Shown one piece after another: positions 27,043 through 36,900 of a stretch of 64,000 bases of DNA. The notes under the pieces were generated by a model. That model searched no databases and was not told where the DNA came from. It saw only the letters and a list, made by a program, of their open reading frames with translations. This DNA comes from Erysipelotrichaceae bacterium (GTDB lineage: Bacteria > Bacillota_I > Bacilli_A > ML615J-28 > CAG-313). How positions within the stretch are numbered: the stretch's first letter is position 1; every line of letters begins with the position of its first letter. The stretch spans positions 322,026 to 386,025 of the forward strand of contig SVBG01000001.1 of the NCBI GenBank assembly GCA_015059015.1, given 5' to 3'. The position numbers were made by a program, and so were the translations under genes.

Positions 27043-28123
27043 TGATGAAAAATTAACTTTTAAAGAATTAGTTGCGGCATACAAGAATGAAGCTAAAGAA
27101 AGTTATAATACTTTTAGAGATAACTTAAGAAGACCATTAACACGTGCAGTATATGCTCAACGTATTTCAGGTGTTGCAGGAAGTTTATTAAGAGCATTTA
27201 TCATTTTTGGTTTATCATTTATTATTTTATATCCTATTTTCCAAGAAGTTATTGTTGCAATTAAAGACCCTATTGATTTAAATAATCCACTTGTTGTTTG
27301 GATTCCTGAACATTTTAGTTTAGTTAATATTCAAATCTCAGCAGAACTTCTAGATTATTGGAATGCCCTTAAAAATAATATTAAGATTTCAGCGTTTACT
27401 GCTGTGTTGCAAGTTGCGTCTACATCACTTGCTGGTTATGCATTTGCAAGATTAAGATTTAAAGGTAGTGATTTAGTATTCTGGATTGTAATGCTTACAT
27501 TACTTGTTCCACCTCAAACTACTACACTTGCTCGTGCTTTATATTTCTCTCACTTTGATGTGTTTGGTATTTTTAAAGCGTTAACAGGTGAAGCGTTATC
27601 GTTAAAAGGTGAAGGTAAAGACGTAATCCTTTATATGATGGCTATCTTTGGTCAAGGTATTAGAGCTGCTTTATTCGTGTTCTTATTTAAACAATTCTTC
27701 CGTGGAATTCCTGTTGAACTTGAAGAAAGTGCTCAAATCGATGGTGCTGGTGTTGTAAGAACATTCTGGAGTGTAATGCTTCCGAATGCTCGTGGATGTA
27801 TTACAACTGTTTCATTATTTGCCTTTGTTTGGCAATGGAATGATTCATTCTATGTAAGTCAATATGGTTTATCTGGTGAGGCTTTCCCACTTTTAACAAT
27901 GAGACTTTTAAACGTTGCAGAATGGGTTAGAAATGTTTTAATGTCTCCACAATTTAAACACTTATATTATTTAGTTGGTGAAGAAGTTGGATCAAATCCG
28001 ATGTTTACTAAATCAATTACAAATACTTCAGCATTCTTAGTAATGTTGCCGTTATTAATTGGATATTTATTCGTTCAAAGGTTATTCATTGAAGGTGTTG
28101 AACGTTCTGGTATCGTAGGTTAA
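27026..28123 (+). CDS. Sugar ABC transporter permease, second pair (MalG type)
   Basis: 365 residues with the MalG-like layout: cytosolic N-terminus, six spans and an EAA loop EESAQIDGAGVVRTFWSVMLP. The C-terminus FIEGVERSGIVG is typical. It starts inside the previous gene (17-base overlap), where GGTGGTG provides the ribosome site. It would pair with the product of 25927-27042. The ATPase is not encoded in this window. Confidence 0.91.
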   Translation: MTTKNNDEKLTFKELVAAYKNEAKESYNTFRDNLRRPLTRAVYAQRISGVAGSLLRAFIIFGLSFIILYPIFQEVIVAIKDPIDLNNPLVVWIPEHFSLVNIQISAELLDYWNALKNNIKISAFTAVLQVASTSLAGYAFARLRFKGSDLVFWIVMLTLLVPPQTTTLARALYFSHFDVFGIFKALTGEALSLKGEGKDVILYMMAIFGQGIRAALFVFLFKQFFRGIPVELEESAQIDGAGVVRTFWSVMLPNARGCITTVSLFAFVWQWNDSFYVSQYGLSGEAFPLLTMRLLNVAEWVRNVLMSPQFKHLYYLVGEEVGSNPMFTKSITNTSAFLVMLPLLIGYLFVQRLFIEGVERSGIVG

Positions 28124-28152
28124 TATAAATTAAAATAAGGAGAAAAGAAGGA

Positions 28153-28860
28153 ATGAAAAGATTTAATTTGTACAATAGTAAAATATTCAAGTTTTTCGAT
28201 TATTGTTTTCGTCTTGTACTAATTAATTTATTAATATTGTTACCTTCTTTTCTTCTTTTTTATCTTTTCTCACTTCTCTTTAAAGACAACATGGAAAGCC
28301 TTTTAGGATTAATACCACTTATTCCTGCTATGCTTTATATGTATCCTGCTATTTGTGCTGGCGTTGATTTAATTAGAAAATATGAATTAAAGCAATGTAA
28401 TACTGTTTTTAAAGAATTCTTCAAAAGCCTTAAACGAATATTTTTTAAAGCATTAATTGAAATTATAATTATTTTAATCTTTGTTGTACTATTTTATTTT
28501 AGTATTAGTTATTTCTATTTACATCTATCAGATGGAATAATTAATGGTTTTGGTTTTGTGCTTGCTATTGCGTTTGCAATCATGCTGCTTGTAATAATTG
28601 TTCATCTTCCTCTTGTAATGAATTACATGGAAGGTTGTATGATTATTGATGATATAAAACTTGCAAGTATGATGGCTTTTCAAGACTTAGTGATTACACT
28701 TGGTATTGTTATATTTATTATTGGTGATGTCGCATTAATGATTTATACGCCTACTTTGGCTGTTATATGTGGATTTAGTTTACCAATGTATTTACTTATA
28801 AAACTTACTTTTAAGAAATACTATATTGTATATATAAGAACACATAAGGATAAGGAGTAA
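28153..28860 (+). CDS. DUF624/YesL-family membrane protein
   Basis: 235 residues with about five membrane spans and the family's N-terminal block (FFDYCFRLVLINLLILL). YesL-type proteins sit next to CUT1 sugar transporters in many Firmicutes, as in the B. subtilis yes cluster, but their job is not known. It closes the long operon begun at 11474, 29 bases after the last permease, with AAGGAGAAAAG as ribosome site. A second family member is at 41818-42528. Confidence 0.85.
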   Translation: MKRFNLYNSKIFKFFDYCFRLVLINLLILLPSFLLFYLFSLLFKDNMESLLGLIPLIPAMLYMYPAICAGVDLIRKYELKQCNTVFKEFFKSLKRIFFKALIEIIIILIFVVLFYFSISYFYLHLSDGIINGFGFVLAIAFAIMLLVIIVHLPLVMNYMEGCMIIDDIKLASMMAFQDLVITLGIVIFIIGDVALMIYTPTLAVICGFSLPMYLLIKLTFKKYYIVYIRTHKDKE

Positions 28861-28862
28861 AC

Positions 28863-28895
28863 AAAAAAAAGTCCATCACTTGGGCTTTTGTTTTG
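28863..28895 (+). terminator. Probable intrinsic terminator or attenuator after the ABC operon
   Basis: AAAAGTCC pairs with GGGCTTTT, flanked by an A-run and followed by TGTTTTG. I see no strong promoter between it and the next gene, so partial read-through into 28929-33755 is likely. Confidence 0.6.
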
Positions 28896-28928
28896 CTTAA
28901 TATACTATTAAAATAGGAGGAAAAAATA

Positions 28929-31415
28929 GTGAAGCAAATTACAAAAAAAATTAGTTTATTTTTACTAGCTTTTGTATTTGTTTTTGGACTTTTCGCTAAA
29001 GTTTCAGTAAAAGCAGATAGTGAAGATTACAAAGAAGCTAGTGAAGCAGTCACTACTAATGTATATGGTACGATGACTGCAAATTCTCAAAGAATTGAGA
29101 CTATTAATAATGGGGTTCAAAATCCTGATAGTGCTAAGTATTATTGGAATAATCATACTGTACACTGGGTAGATTTTGATACTTCTAATGATGTTAAAAT
29201 TGTAACATATAGTGGTAGTAATCAAGATAAATGGAAGCAAATGACTACTCGTCAAGCAGCTGCTGACTGGGAAAAAAATAATCCAGGTTGGATTGTTGTT
29301 GCTGGTATTAATGGTGATTTCTTCAATAATAGTGGAACTGCAACGTATGAACCTACAGGAAACTTTATGCAAGGTGGCCATATGTATCGTGCACAAAAAT
29401 CTGGTATTGATTATCGTCAAACTATCGGATGGAATGCTGATGGTAGTGTAATTGTTGGTGACCCAAGTATTTCTTCTAGTATGTATTTAAGAATTTATAA
29501 TGAAGAAAGAACTGAAATTGAAAATGATGTAGTAATTAGTGCTGTTAATAAAACACCTAGTGATTCTGGTATTACACTTCTTACAAAAGATGTTAAAAAT
29601 ACATTTGATTTAACAGGTTATAAAGTAATTGATTGTACTTATGACATTTGCCGTATTTCTACTGGTGGTTATGTATTTGTAAAAGGTATTGTAGGTGACG
29701 AAATTATTCTTGGTGCAGATTCAGCACCTGGTGATGATCATTTCTATTTGGTTGCAAAAGATGGTTCTTTAGATAATGTTGTTGTATCTGGTGATTATGT
29801 TAAGTGTGAATATGTATATGAGAACGATTGGAGTAATGTTCAAAACTCAATCGGTTATATCTATCAAGTACTTGCTAATGGTACTCCACAATTACGTGAA
29901 TCAAGTGATGCATTTGCTTATACAACTCATCCTCGTACATTAATTGGCTTTAAAGAAGATGGTTCAACAGTATTTATGGTAGTTGAAGGGCGTGGTCTTT
30001 CACAAGATTATCAAGTTGGTGTTTCACTTTATGAAGCTGGACAATTATTACAAGCACAAGGCTGTGTTAGTGGTTATAATTTAGATGGTGGTGGTTCTTC
30101 TACATTAATTGTTAGAAATAGATATAATGGATTTGATGTATTAAATGATCCAAGTGATGGTAGTGAAAGAAGCGATGGTAACCACTGTTTAGTTGTAATG
30201 CGTGATCCTGGTTTTGTTTATACTGATGTTTTTTCTACATATGATCAAGCTGTTGTTAAATTAAATGTTACAAAACCTGAATACTTTAATACATTAAGTA
30301 ATATTAAAGTAACTCTTAATGGTGTTACAAAAGATTATGTTGATGGTGGTGTAAGTTTTGATAATGTTGAAATGTTAGCAACTTATCCAGTTACAATTAC
30401 TTATGATAGTCCTGGAACATATGATGCAAGTATTATAACTAATAAAACTTATATTAAATATTTAACAGTTCCAGAATATGAATATCCAGATCATGGCTTA
30501 TTTGTTAAAGATGTTACTGATACTTCTATTACTATCGCAAAAGATATGACATTATCAACTGCAAATCAAATTGAAGATGTAGTTATTCATATTAATGATA
30601 GAACATTTAATTTAGGTAATAATGAAGTTATTGAATGTAAAGATTTATATCAAGACGTTAACTATGAAGTATATTATGAATATGTAGTTGTAGCGCCTAA
30701 TGGTTTAAGATTTAATTTAACAAGTGATGTGTTTAATGTTAAAACTAAAGCATTTAAAGTTCCTACAATTGTTTCATTTGTTGAAGCTCGTAAGGGAACA
30801 TCATCATTAAAATTTGATTATGAAATTTTAGATGATGATAATGTTGCAACAAAGAAATATGTATCTATTAATGGTGAAATTGCTAAAGAATTTACTCTTA
30901 AATCTGGAAGTGTTACTATTACAGGATTAGATTTTGATGTAAATGAATATATTGTTAAATTAGTTATTGAATATGTTGATGAAAATGAAAAAACAGTTAA
31001 AGTTGAATCTGAAGAATTAATATATGTTAAAGAGCATGTTCATGAATATGTTGATGGTGTTTGTGAATGTGGAGAGAAAGATCCAAATTATGTTCCACCA
31101 CATGTACATAACTTTGTAGAAGGTACTTGTGAATGTGGAGAAGTTGATCCTAACTACGTACCACCACATGTACACAACTTTGTAGAAGGTGCTTGTGAAT
31201 GTGGAGAAAAAGATCCAAATTATGTTCCACCACATGTACACAACTTTGTAGAAGGTACTTGTGAATGTGGAGAAAAAGATCCAAATTATGTTGAACCTAA
31301 CGATCCACAACCTGAACCTGCTAAGAAAAAATGTAGTAAAAAGAGTGTTGACGTAGTTATTGGTATATTATCATTAACTGCAATAATGGGAATATTCTTT
31401 AGAAAAAGAAAATAA
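28929..31415 (+). CDS. Secreted phosphodiester glycosidase (NAGPA domain) with His/Cys repeats and C-terminal anchor
   Basis: 828 residues starting at GTG 28929, 8 bases after AGGAGG. After a signal peptide (about 8-28) comes a NAGPA-type domain (about 105-420), recognised by NGDFFNN, HPRTLIGF and the active-site block NLDGGGSST (about 385-393). Human NAGPA removes GlcNAc from GlcNAc-1-phospho-6-mannose; bacterial relatives act on sugar-phosphodiesters. Ig/Fn3-like regions (about 430-700) lead to four 22-residue His/Cys repeats (701-788) and the tail KKKCSKKS (Cys802), a membrane span and RKRK. It precedes nagZ by 18 bases. Inference: it could cleave the GlcNAc-1-phosphate bond that joins teichoic acid to MurNAc O6. 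Confidence 0.87.
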   Translation: MKQITKKISLFLLAFVFVFGLFAKVSVKADSEDYKEASEAVTTNVYGTMTANSQRIETINNGVQNPDSAKYYWNNHTVHWVDFDTSNDVKIVTYSGSNQDKWKQMTTRQAAADWEKNNPGWIVVAGINGDFFNNSGTATYEPTGNFMQGGHMYRAQKSGIDYRQTIGWNADGSVIVGDPSISSSMYLRIYNEERTEIENDVVISAVNKTPSDSGITLLTKDVKNTFDLTGYKVIDCTYDICRISTGGYVFVKGIVGDEIILGADSAPGDDHFYLVAKDGSLDNVVVSGDYVKCEYVYENDWSNVQNSIGYIYQVLANGTPQLRESSDAFAYTTHPRTLIGFKEDGSTVFMVVEGRGLSQDYQVGVSLYEAGQLLQAQGCVSGYNLDGGGSSTLIVRNRYNGFDVLNDPSDGSERSDGNHCLVVMRDPGFVYTDVFSTYDQAVVKLNVTKPEYFNTLSNIKVTLNGVTKDYVDGGVSFDNVEMLATYPVTITYDSPGTYDASIITNKTYIKYLTVPEYEYPDHGLFVKDVTDTSITIAKDMTLSTANQIEDVVIHINDRTFNLGNNEVIECKDLYQDVNYEVYYEYVVVAPNGLRFNLTSDVFNVKTKAFKVPTIVSFVEARKGTSSLKFDYEILDDDNVATKKYVSINGEIAKEFTLKSGSVTITGLDFDVNEYIVKLVIEYVDENEKTVKVESEELIYVKEHVHEYVDGVCECGEKDPNYVPPHVHNFVEGTCECGEVDPNYVPPHVHNFVEGACECGEKDPNYVPPHVHNFVEGTCECGEKDPNYVEPNDPQPEPAKKKCSKKSVDVVIGILSLTAIMGIFFRKRK
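31029..31292 (+). repeat. Four 66-bp tandem repeats coding for HxH/CxCG units
   Basis: Units start at 31029, 31095, 31161 and 31227. They encode the same 22-residue pattern as the repeats in the GHL10 protein at 9679-10008, with different codons and with Thr/Ala before CECG, so the two arrays expanded separately. Confidence 0.96.
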
Positions 31416-31433
31416 TTAGAAAGATATAATTTT

Positions 31434-33002
31434 ATGGAATTTGATATTAAAAAATTATCATTAAAAGAAAAAGTTGGTCAAATGATTGGTCTTGCTTTTG
31501 CAGGTGGTGAATATTCTCCAGAACTTGCAATGCAAATTGAAGATATTGAAGCTGGCTTAATTATCTATTTTAAAGACAATTGTTTAAACCCTAAGCAAAT
31601 CTTTGATCTTAATAAAGAAATCAATTCTAAGGCTAAAATACCGCCATTTATTGCACTTGATCAAGAAGGCGGAATGGTGGCAAGGGTAACAACAGGGGTT
31701 ACACAATCACCTGGTGCTATGGCTATTAGAGCAGGGTCTAAAAAAGAAGCTGCTTATCACCTTGCATATAATATGGGAAAAGAATTAAGACACTTAGGTT
31801 TTAACTTTAACTTTGCTCCTGAAGGAGATGTAAATAATAATCCGTTAAATCCTGTAATTAATGTTAGAAGTTATTCTGAAGATCCAGTTGTTGTTGCAGA
31901 ATATATGCATGAAGCAGTAAAAGGTTATACTGATGCATTAATGATGTCTTCTGTAAAACATTTCCCTGGTCATGGTGATACTGCGGTTGATTCTCATATT
32001 GGTCTTCCAGTTGTTGATTTTGATGAAGAAAGACTTAATAGTGTTGAACTTGTTCCTTTTAAGAAAGTAATAGAATATGATCTTCCTGGTATTATGGCAA
32101 GTCATGTAATGTATTCATCTTATGATAATGTTTATCCTACAACTCTTTCAAAAAAAATTGTTCAAGGATTGTTAAGAGATAAAATGGGATTTAAAGGATT
32201 AGTTGTAACTGATTCTTTAACAATGAAAGCTGTATGGGGAAGATTTACAATTGAAGAAATTGTATTAAATGGTTTTAACTCTGGTTGTGATATATTATTA
32301 CTTTGTGGTGCAAGACGTATTGATGAGCAAAAAGAATTTGCAGAAACTGCATTAAGACTTGCAGAGGAAGGCAAAATTCCACTAGAAGTAATTGATGCTG
32401 CAGTTGAAAGAATTCTTAAATATAAGGCGATGTTTAAAGTTGGTGAAATGGCTGATACATTTGATGATATTAAAGATGATTTAGAAGTTAAGGAAAGAGT
32501 TGATTTTGCACAAGATGTTGCTGATAAATCTATTACGGTTATTAAGGATAATAAAAAGGTATTACCACTTACAAAAGATGATAAAACACTTATTGTATTC
32601 CCTGTTATTAAAGTTGTAACACTTGTTGAAAATGATGATAATACATTAAACTCTTTAGGTGATTTTATGCCATTTAAAGTTGATAAACATTATGTATCAA
32701 TTGATCCGACAAAAGAAGAACAAGAAGAATTAATTAAACTTGCAAAAGAGTATGACAAAGTTGTTTATTGTAGTTATAATGCGTGTTTTAATAAAACGCA
32801 AGCTGATTTAATTAATAGTTTAGAAAAAGATAAACTAGCTGTTATTGCAATTAGAACACCATATGATTTAAATGTTTTGGATGTTGATACTTATCTATGT
32901 AGTTATGAAGCTAGTGTTCAAGCATTTATAGCTCTTTCAAAAGTATTAACTGGAAAACTTACTGCAACAGGTAAAGTGCCTGTTACACTAAATAAAAAAT
33001 AA
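31434..33002 (+). CDS. nagZ: Beta-N-acetylglucosaminidase NagZ (GH3), cytosolic
   Basis: GH3 enzyme that releases GlcNAc from GlcNAc-MurNAc fragments. The NagZ signature KHFPGHGDTAVDSH (residues 175-188) supplies the catalytic His, and the nucleophile Asp is in LVVTDSLTMKAV (about 259-270). A C-terminal GH3 sandwich domain (about 350-522) is present as in Bacillus NagZ. There is no signal peptide, whereas the B. subtilis enzyme is secreted, so cleavage is probably intracellular here. It lies between the phosphodiester glycosidase and nagB, 24 bases before the latter. Identification is strong. Confidence 0.94.
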   Translation: MEFDIKKLSLKEKVGQMIGLAFAGGEYSPELAMQIEDIEAGLIIYFKDNCLNPKQIFDLNKEINSKAKIPPFIALDQEGGMVARVTTGVTQSPGAMAIRAGSKKEAAYHLAYNMGKELRHLGFNFNFAPEGDVNNNPLNPVINVRSYSEDPVVVAEYMHEAVKGYTDALMMSSVKHFPGHGDTAVDSHIGLPVVDFDEERLNSVELVPFKKVIEYDLPGIMASHVMYSSYDNVYPTTLSKKIVQGLLRDKMGFKGLVVTDSLTMKAVWGRFTIEEIVLNGFNSGCDILLLCGARRIDEQKEFAETALRLAEEGKIPLEVIDAAVERILKYKAMFKVGEMADTFDDIKDDLEVKERVDFAQDVADKSITVIKDNKKVLPLTKDDKTLIVFPVIKVVTLVENDDNTLNSLGDFMPFKVDKHYVSIDPTKEEQEELIKLAKEYDKVVYCSYNACFNKTQADLINSLEKDKLAVIAIRTPYDLNVLDVDTYLCSYEASVQAFIALSKVLTGKLTATGKVPVTLNKK

Positions 33003-33026
33003 TAATTTTTAAGGAGAAAATAAAAA

Positions 33027-33755
33027 ATGAAAGTAATAGTAGTTAAAAATTATGATGAATTAAGTGAATTAGGCGCTTCTATCATCGCTAAATTAATTAA
33101 AGAAAAACCTAATTGTACATTAGGTCTTGCAACAGGATCAAGTCCAGTAGGTACTTACCAAAACCTAATTAAAGCTTATAATAATGGTGAAATTTCATTT
33201 AAAGATGTTCATTCATATAACTTAGATGAATATTGTGGTATTGATAGAAATCATCCTCAAAGTTATTACTACTTTATGCATGACAATCTATTTAATCATG
33301 TCGATATTGTTGAAGAAAATACGCATGTTCCATATGCTGCTCCAGGAAGTGATCTAGATGCTGAAGCAAAAAAATATACTGAAGCTTTAAATAGTGTTGA
33401 AATTGATTTACAACTTCTTGGTATTGGTGGAAATGGTCACATTGGTTTTAATGAACCAGGCACTCCATTTGAACAAGAAACATTTGTTGTTACACTTGCA
33501 CAAAAAACACGTGAAGATAATAAACGTTTCTTTAATAGTATTGATGAAGTTCCTACTCATGCAATGACAATGGGAATCGCAAATATCATGAATGCAAAAA
33601 GTATTTTAATGTTAATTTCTGGTGCTTCTAAAGCAGATACAGTTGTTAAATTATTAAAAGGCGAAATTACTACTGATTTCCCTGCTTCAATTCTTCATAA
33701 ACATCCAAATGTTACTGTTATTATTGATGAAGCAGCTTATTCTAAGATGAATTAA
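33027..33755 (+). CDS. nagB: Glucosamine-6-phosphate deaminase
   Basis: Converts glucosamine-6-phosphate to fructose-6-phosphate and ammonia, the last step of amino-sugar salvage. Signatures are LGLATGSSPVGTY (sugar-phosphate binding), YNLDEYCGI and LLGIGGNGHIGFNEPG (about 130-145). At 242 residues it is the short form typical of Firmicutes. AAGGAGAAAAT precedes the ATG and a strong terminator follows. NagA, which normally supplies its substrate from GlcNAc-6-phosphate, is not in this window. Confidence 0.97.
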   Translation: MKVIVVKNYDELSELGASIIAKLIKEKPNCTLGLATGSSPVGTYQNLIKAYNNGEISFKDVHSYNLDEYCGIDRNHPQSYYYFMHDNLFNHVDIVEENTHVPYAAPGSDLDAEAKKYTEALNSVEIDLQLLGIGGNGHIGFNEPGTPFEQETFVVTLAQKTREDNKRFFNSIDEVPTHAMTMGIANIMNAKSILMLISGASKADTVVKLLKGEITTDFPASILHKHPNVTVIIDEAAYSKMN

Positions 33756-33768
33756 TTAGGAAAAAATT

Positions 33769-33801
33769 AAAAAGCAAAACTGGTATAGTTTTGCTTTTTT
33801 T
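33769..33801 (+). terminator. Terminator after nagB
   Basis: AAAAAGCAAAACT pairs with AGTTTTGCTTTTT around GGTAT, followed by further T residues. Confidence 0.88.
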
Positions 33802-33865
33802 ATATGTTTTTTGAAAACATTTTCATAAAATGGTAAAAAATTTATTAAAAAAAATATTGTTTCTA

Positions 33866-33917
33866 TTGCAAACAAAAAAAACATATGTTATAATATAAAC
33901 GCAAACGCTTTCAAATT
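33866..33917 (+). promoter_or_regulatory. Strong promoter with LacI-type operator before the coiled-coil surface protein
   Basis: TTGCAA (33866-33871) and TATAAT (33889-33894) have a 17-bp spacer. Just downstream, GCAAACGCTTTCA (33901-33913) resembles a cre/LacI-family operator and shares ACGCTTTC with the 11474 promoter. The operator lies at the likely transcription start, suited to repression. Confidence 0.68.
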
Positions 33918-33940
33918 ATAAATAGGAGGAAAATAAATTT

Positions 33941-36900
33941 ATGAAAAAAGTCTTTGCTTTTTTAAGTGTATTTGCACTTACAATCGCATTTGTTGGCTTT
34001 AGTGCTAAACCTGCTAATGCAGCTGGTGGCTTAATTACTGAAGACCCAACTTTAAGTGAAAATCAAATACCTATGTATATTATGGATAGTATCTATACTA
34101 CATTCCCTAATTACTATGATTATGCAACTGCAGGTGATGACAAATGGGAAGGTGTTTCTCGTATGTATCCATGGAATGAAACTAGATTCCAATGTAAATT
34201 AATCGATGAAGATGGTAATTTTACTGGTAAAGAATATGCAGTTTATTTCTCTGGTTCTACAACTGCTACTAGTGCAGGTGCTGGTAATAACCTTTTATTC
34301 TACACTACTGATGCAGATGGTAATGTTAAACTAAATAGATTAAGTGGTGAAGCTAAATATGATGAAGCTGGTAATATTAAATGGGATTCAAGTGGTCTTC
34401 CAATGGACCCATCTCTATCTCACATGAGAAGTAATATTTCTGGTCAAGATGTAACATTTGATGCTCTTGAATTATGGGCAGCATATGGCAAAGCTGATAG
34501 TGGTGCTAACTTCTATAACCGTTCATTAGTATTTGATGGTAATGGTCGTATGGTTAGAGGTGTCGCTCCAGATGCTGGTTACTTATTAGCTGGTGCTGAA
34601 GGCGCTTATGGTGTTACTGTTGCTCCTGAATACTGTTTCGTTGAAACTGGTGAAGTAGATGAAGAAGGTAACCCAATTAAAGAAGTAACTAAAATTAAAG
34701 AAGGTACAGTTTGTGCTGTTGAAGAAGTTGTTGATGAAAAAACTGAAGAAGTAAAACAAGTTACTCAATATATCACAAATCGTTTTGTATGGCAATACTT
34801 CTCTGCTGAAGAATTTGATCTTGAAACTGTTAATACAGTTCCTTACCTTTCTGAAGGTTGGGATGCTATGAAATGGGACTATGTAAATGAAGAAGAAGAT
34901 GGTTATGTATGTATCGCATTCGTTAGTGGTGCAAATAGTGCTTCTGCATTTACATTAACTGCTGAACAATTAGCTGTTTATACTGCTACTTGTGAAGCTA
35001 ATGGTTTAGAAGCTCCTACAGCTACTACATCTCGTATGCCAATGCGTCAAATTACAGTTCCAGCTGGTGGTTGGACTTATGACTATGGTTTCTTAGATGC
35101 TGGTAAAGCTGGTTTACAAGACAAATATATGGACATGTTCATTGATGGTTACTACTATGGTAGAACACTTGATGAAGAAGGTAAAGGTATGGCTTACCAA
35201 TCAACTCATGATTTCTCAACAAGTCCAATTTATGCTAAAGATATCCAAAACAATGGTGTTTCTTACCAAGTAATGGATGGACAAAATGTTATTGAAGTTC
35301 TTCAAGGTGAAGTTGTTTACCCAACTAAGAATATAGTTTATGCTGGTATGGCTAAATATTGGCAAACTCCTGGTGATTTCTTATCTTATAAATCAGATAC
35401 TTCTGTTCTAGAATTAACTGTAAAACAAGATGGTGTTACTGTTGTTCAACCTGCTACTGGTTATACTTCATTTGAAGATATGGTAGTAGACTTCATGAAT
35501 GACGTTAATGCAACTGTTGGTGCAATCAAAGGTGAAGGTTATGTTCCTGTTGAAGTTCCTAAATTAGCTGATGGAATTACTACTACTGGTGCATTCTATG
35601 CTACATTAAATAACAACATTATTTCTAATAATGAAACTTATGATAACTTTGCTAGAAACGATGAAATGTGGACTAAATGGTCTTGGTTATTTGAATATAT
35701 GAATACTAAACTTGCTGATGCAGCTAAGATTGACTTAAAGAAACGTACTTGTCCTTCTCCAGGTAACTTTACATATGGTATTTGGGCATTCTTAACTGAA
35801 TCTCCAGAAATCACTGGATGGCCAGCAAGTAAAGCTGACTTCTCTAATGGTGCTGCTCGTGAATGGTTAGATACAAGAACTAACATTGAAAAATGGGATC
35901 AATATTGTATCGATACTGCTACTGCTGCTGTAGATACTAACTATGTAATTAATTTCAAGGCTTACAATCCTAATACAAATCTTGAAACAGAATTAACAAT
36001 TACATATGTTGTAGTTGATGAATATACTCCAATTCTTGAAATCAACAAGAACAATTTAATGTATGCTCCTAAACTAGTTGGTGAAAAACTTGAAATGCCT
36101 GTTATTGATGAATATTCATTCTGTACAGCTTACAATGCTAGATACAATGGTACTTCAATTAAAGGTGACAACATTTCTTACAAAGTTCACTATACTTCTG
36201 AAACATTAGACTTTGATAACCCAACTGAAGGTGATCACGTTGTTACTGCTAAAGTTTATAACCAAACTAAATGGGTTGAAAAATCATTCGTAGTTTCTAT
36301 TGAAGATATGACTGCACCTCGTGCATTTGCTGTTCAATCTATTACAATTGGTGTTGGTGAATACTTTGATTTATTAGATGCTATTATTTATGCATACGAT
36401 AACGTTGATGGTAATTTATTAGATATGAATAGAAGCAACTGGTATCAAGATGTTTCTACTAAGAAATTAGACGTTACAAAAGTTGGTAAATATCAAGTTG
36501 TTCTTGAAATTTGGGATTCAATGGATAATACAGCAACTGTAAGTTATGTTGTTAACGTTGTTAATAACCAAGTAAATGAAGATTTAGCAACTAGCGTTTC
36601 TGCTAATAAACAAGCTATTGATAATGTTGAAAGCTTAGTAATTGAAAACTTCGAAGCAATTAATGAAAACTTCGAAGCAATTAAAGAAAACTTTGAAGCA
36701 ATCAATAATAAGTTTGAAGAAATCGACAATAAGTTTGATGCAGTTGATGACAAATTTGATGCTGTAAACGGTAAATTAGATGAAAATAAAAATGCTGTAA
36801 ATGGTAAATTTGATGAAGTTGAAGAAAACTTTGAAGCTGTTAATGGCAACCTTGGTACATTAGCTGGTAAAGTTGATGCTATTCAAGCTGAATTCGATTC

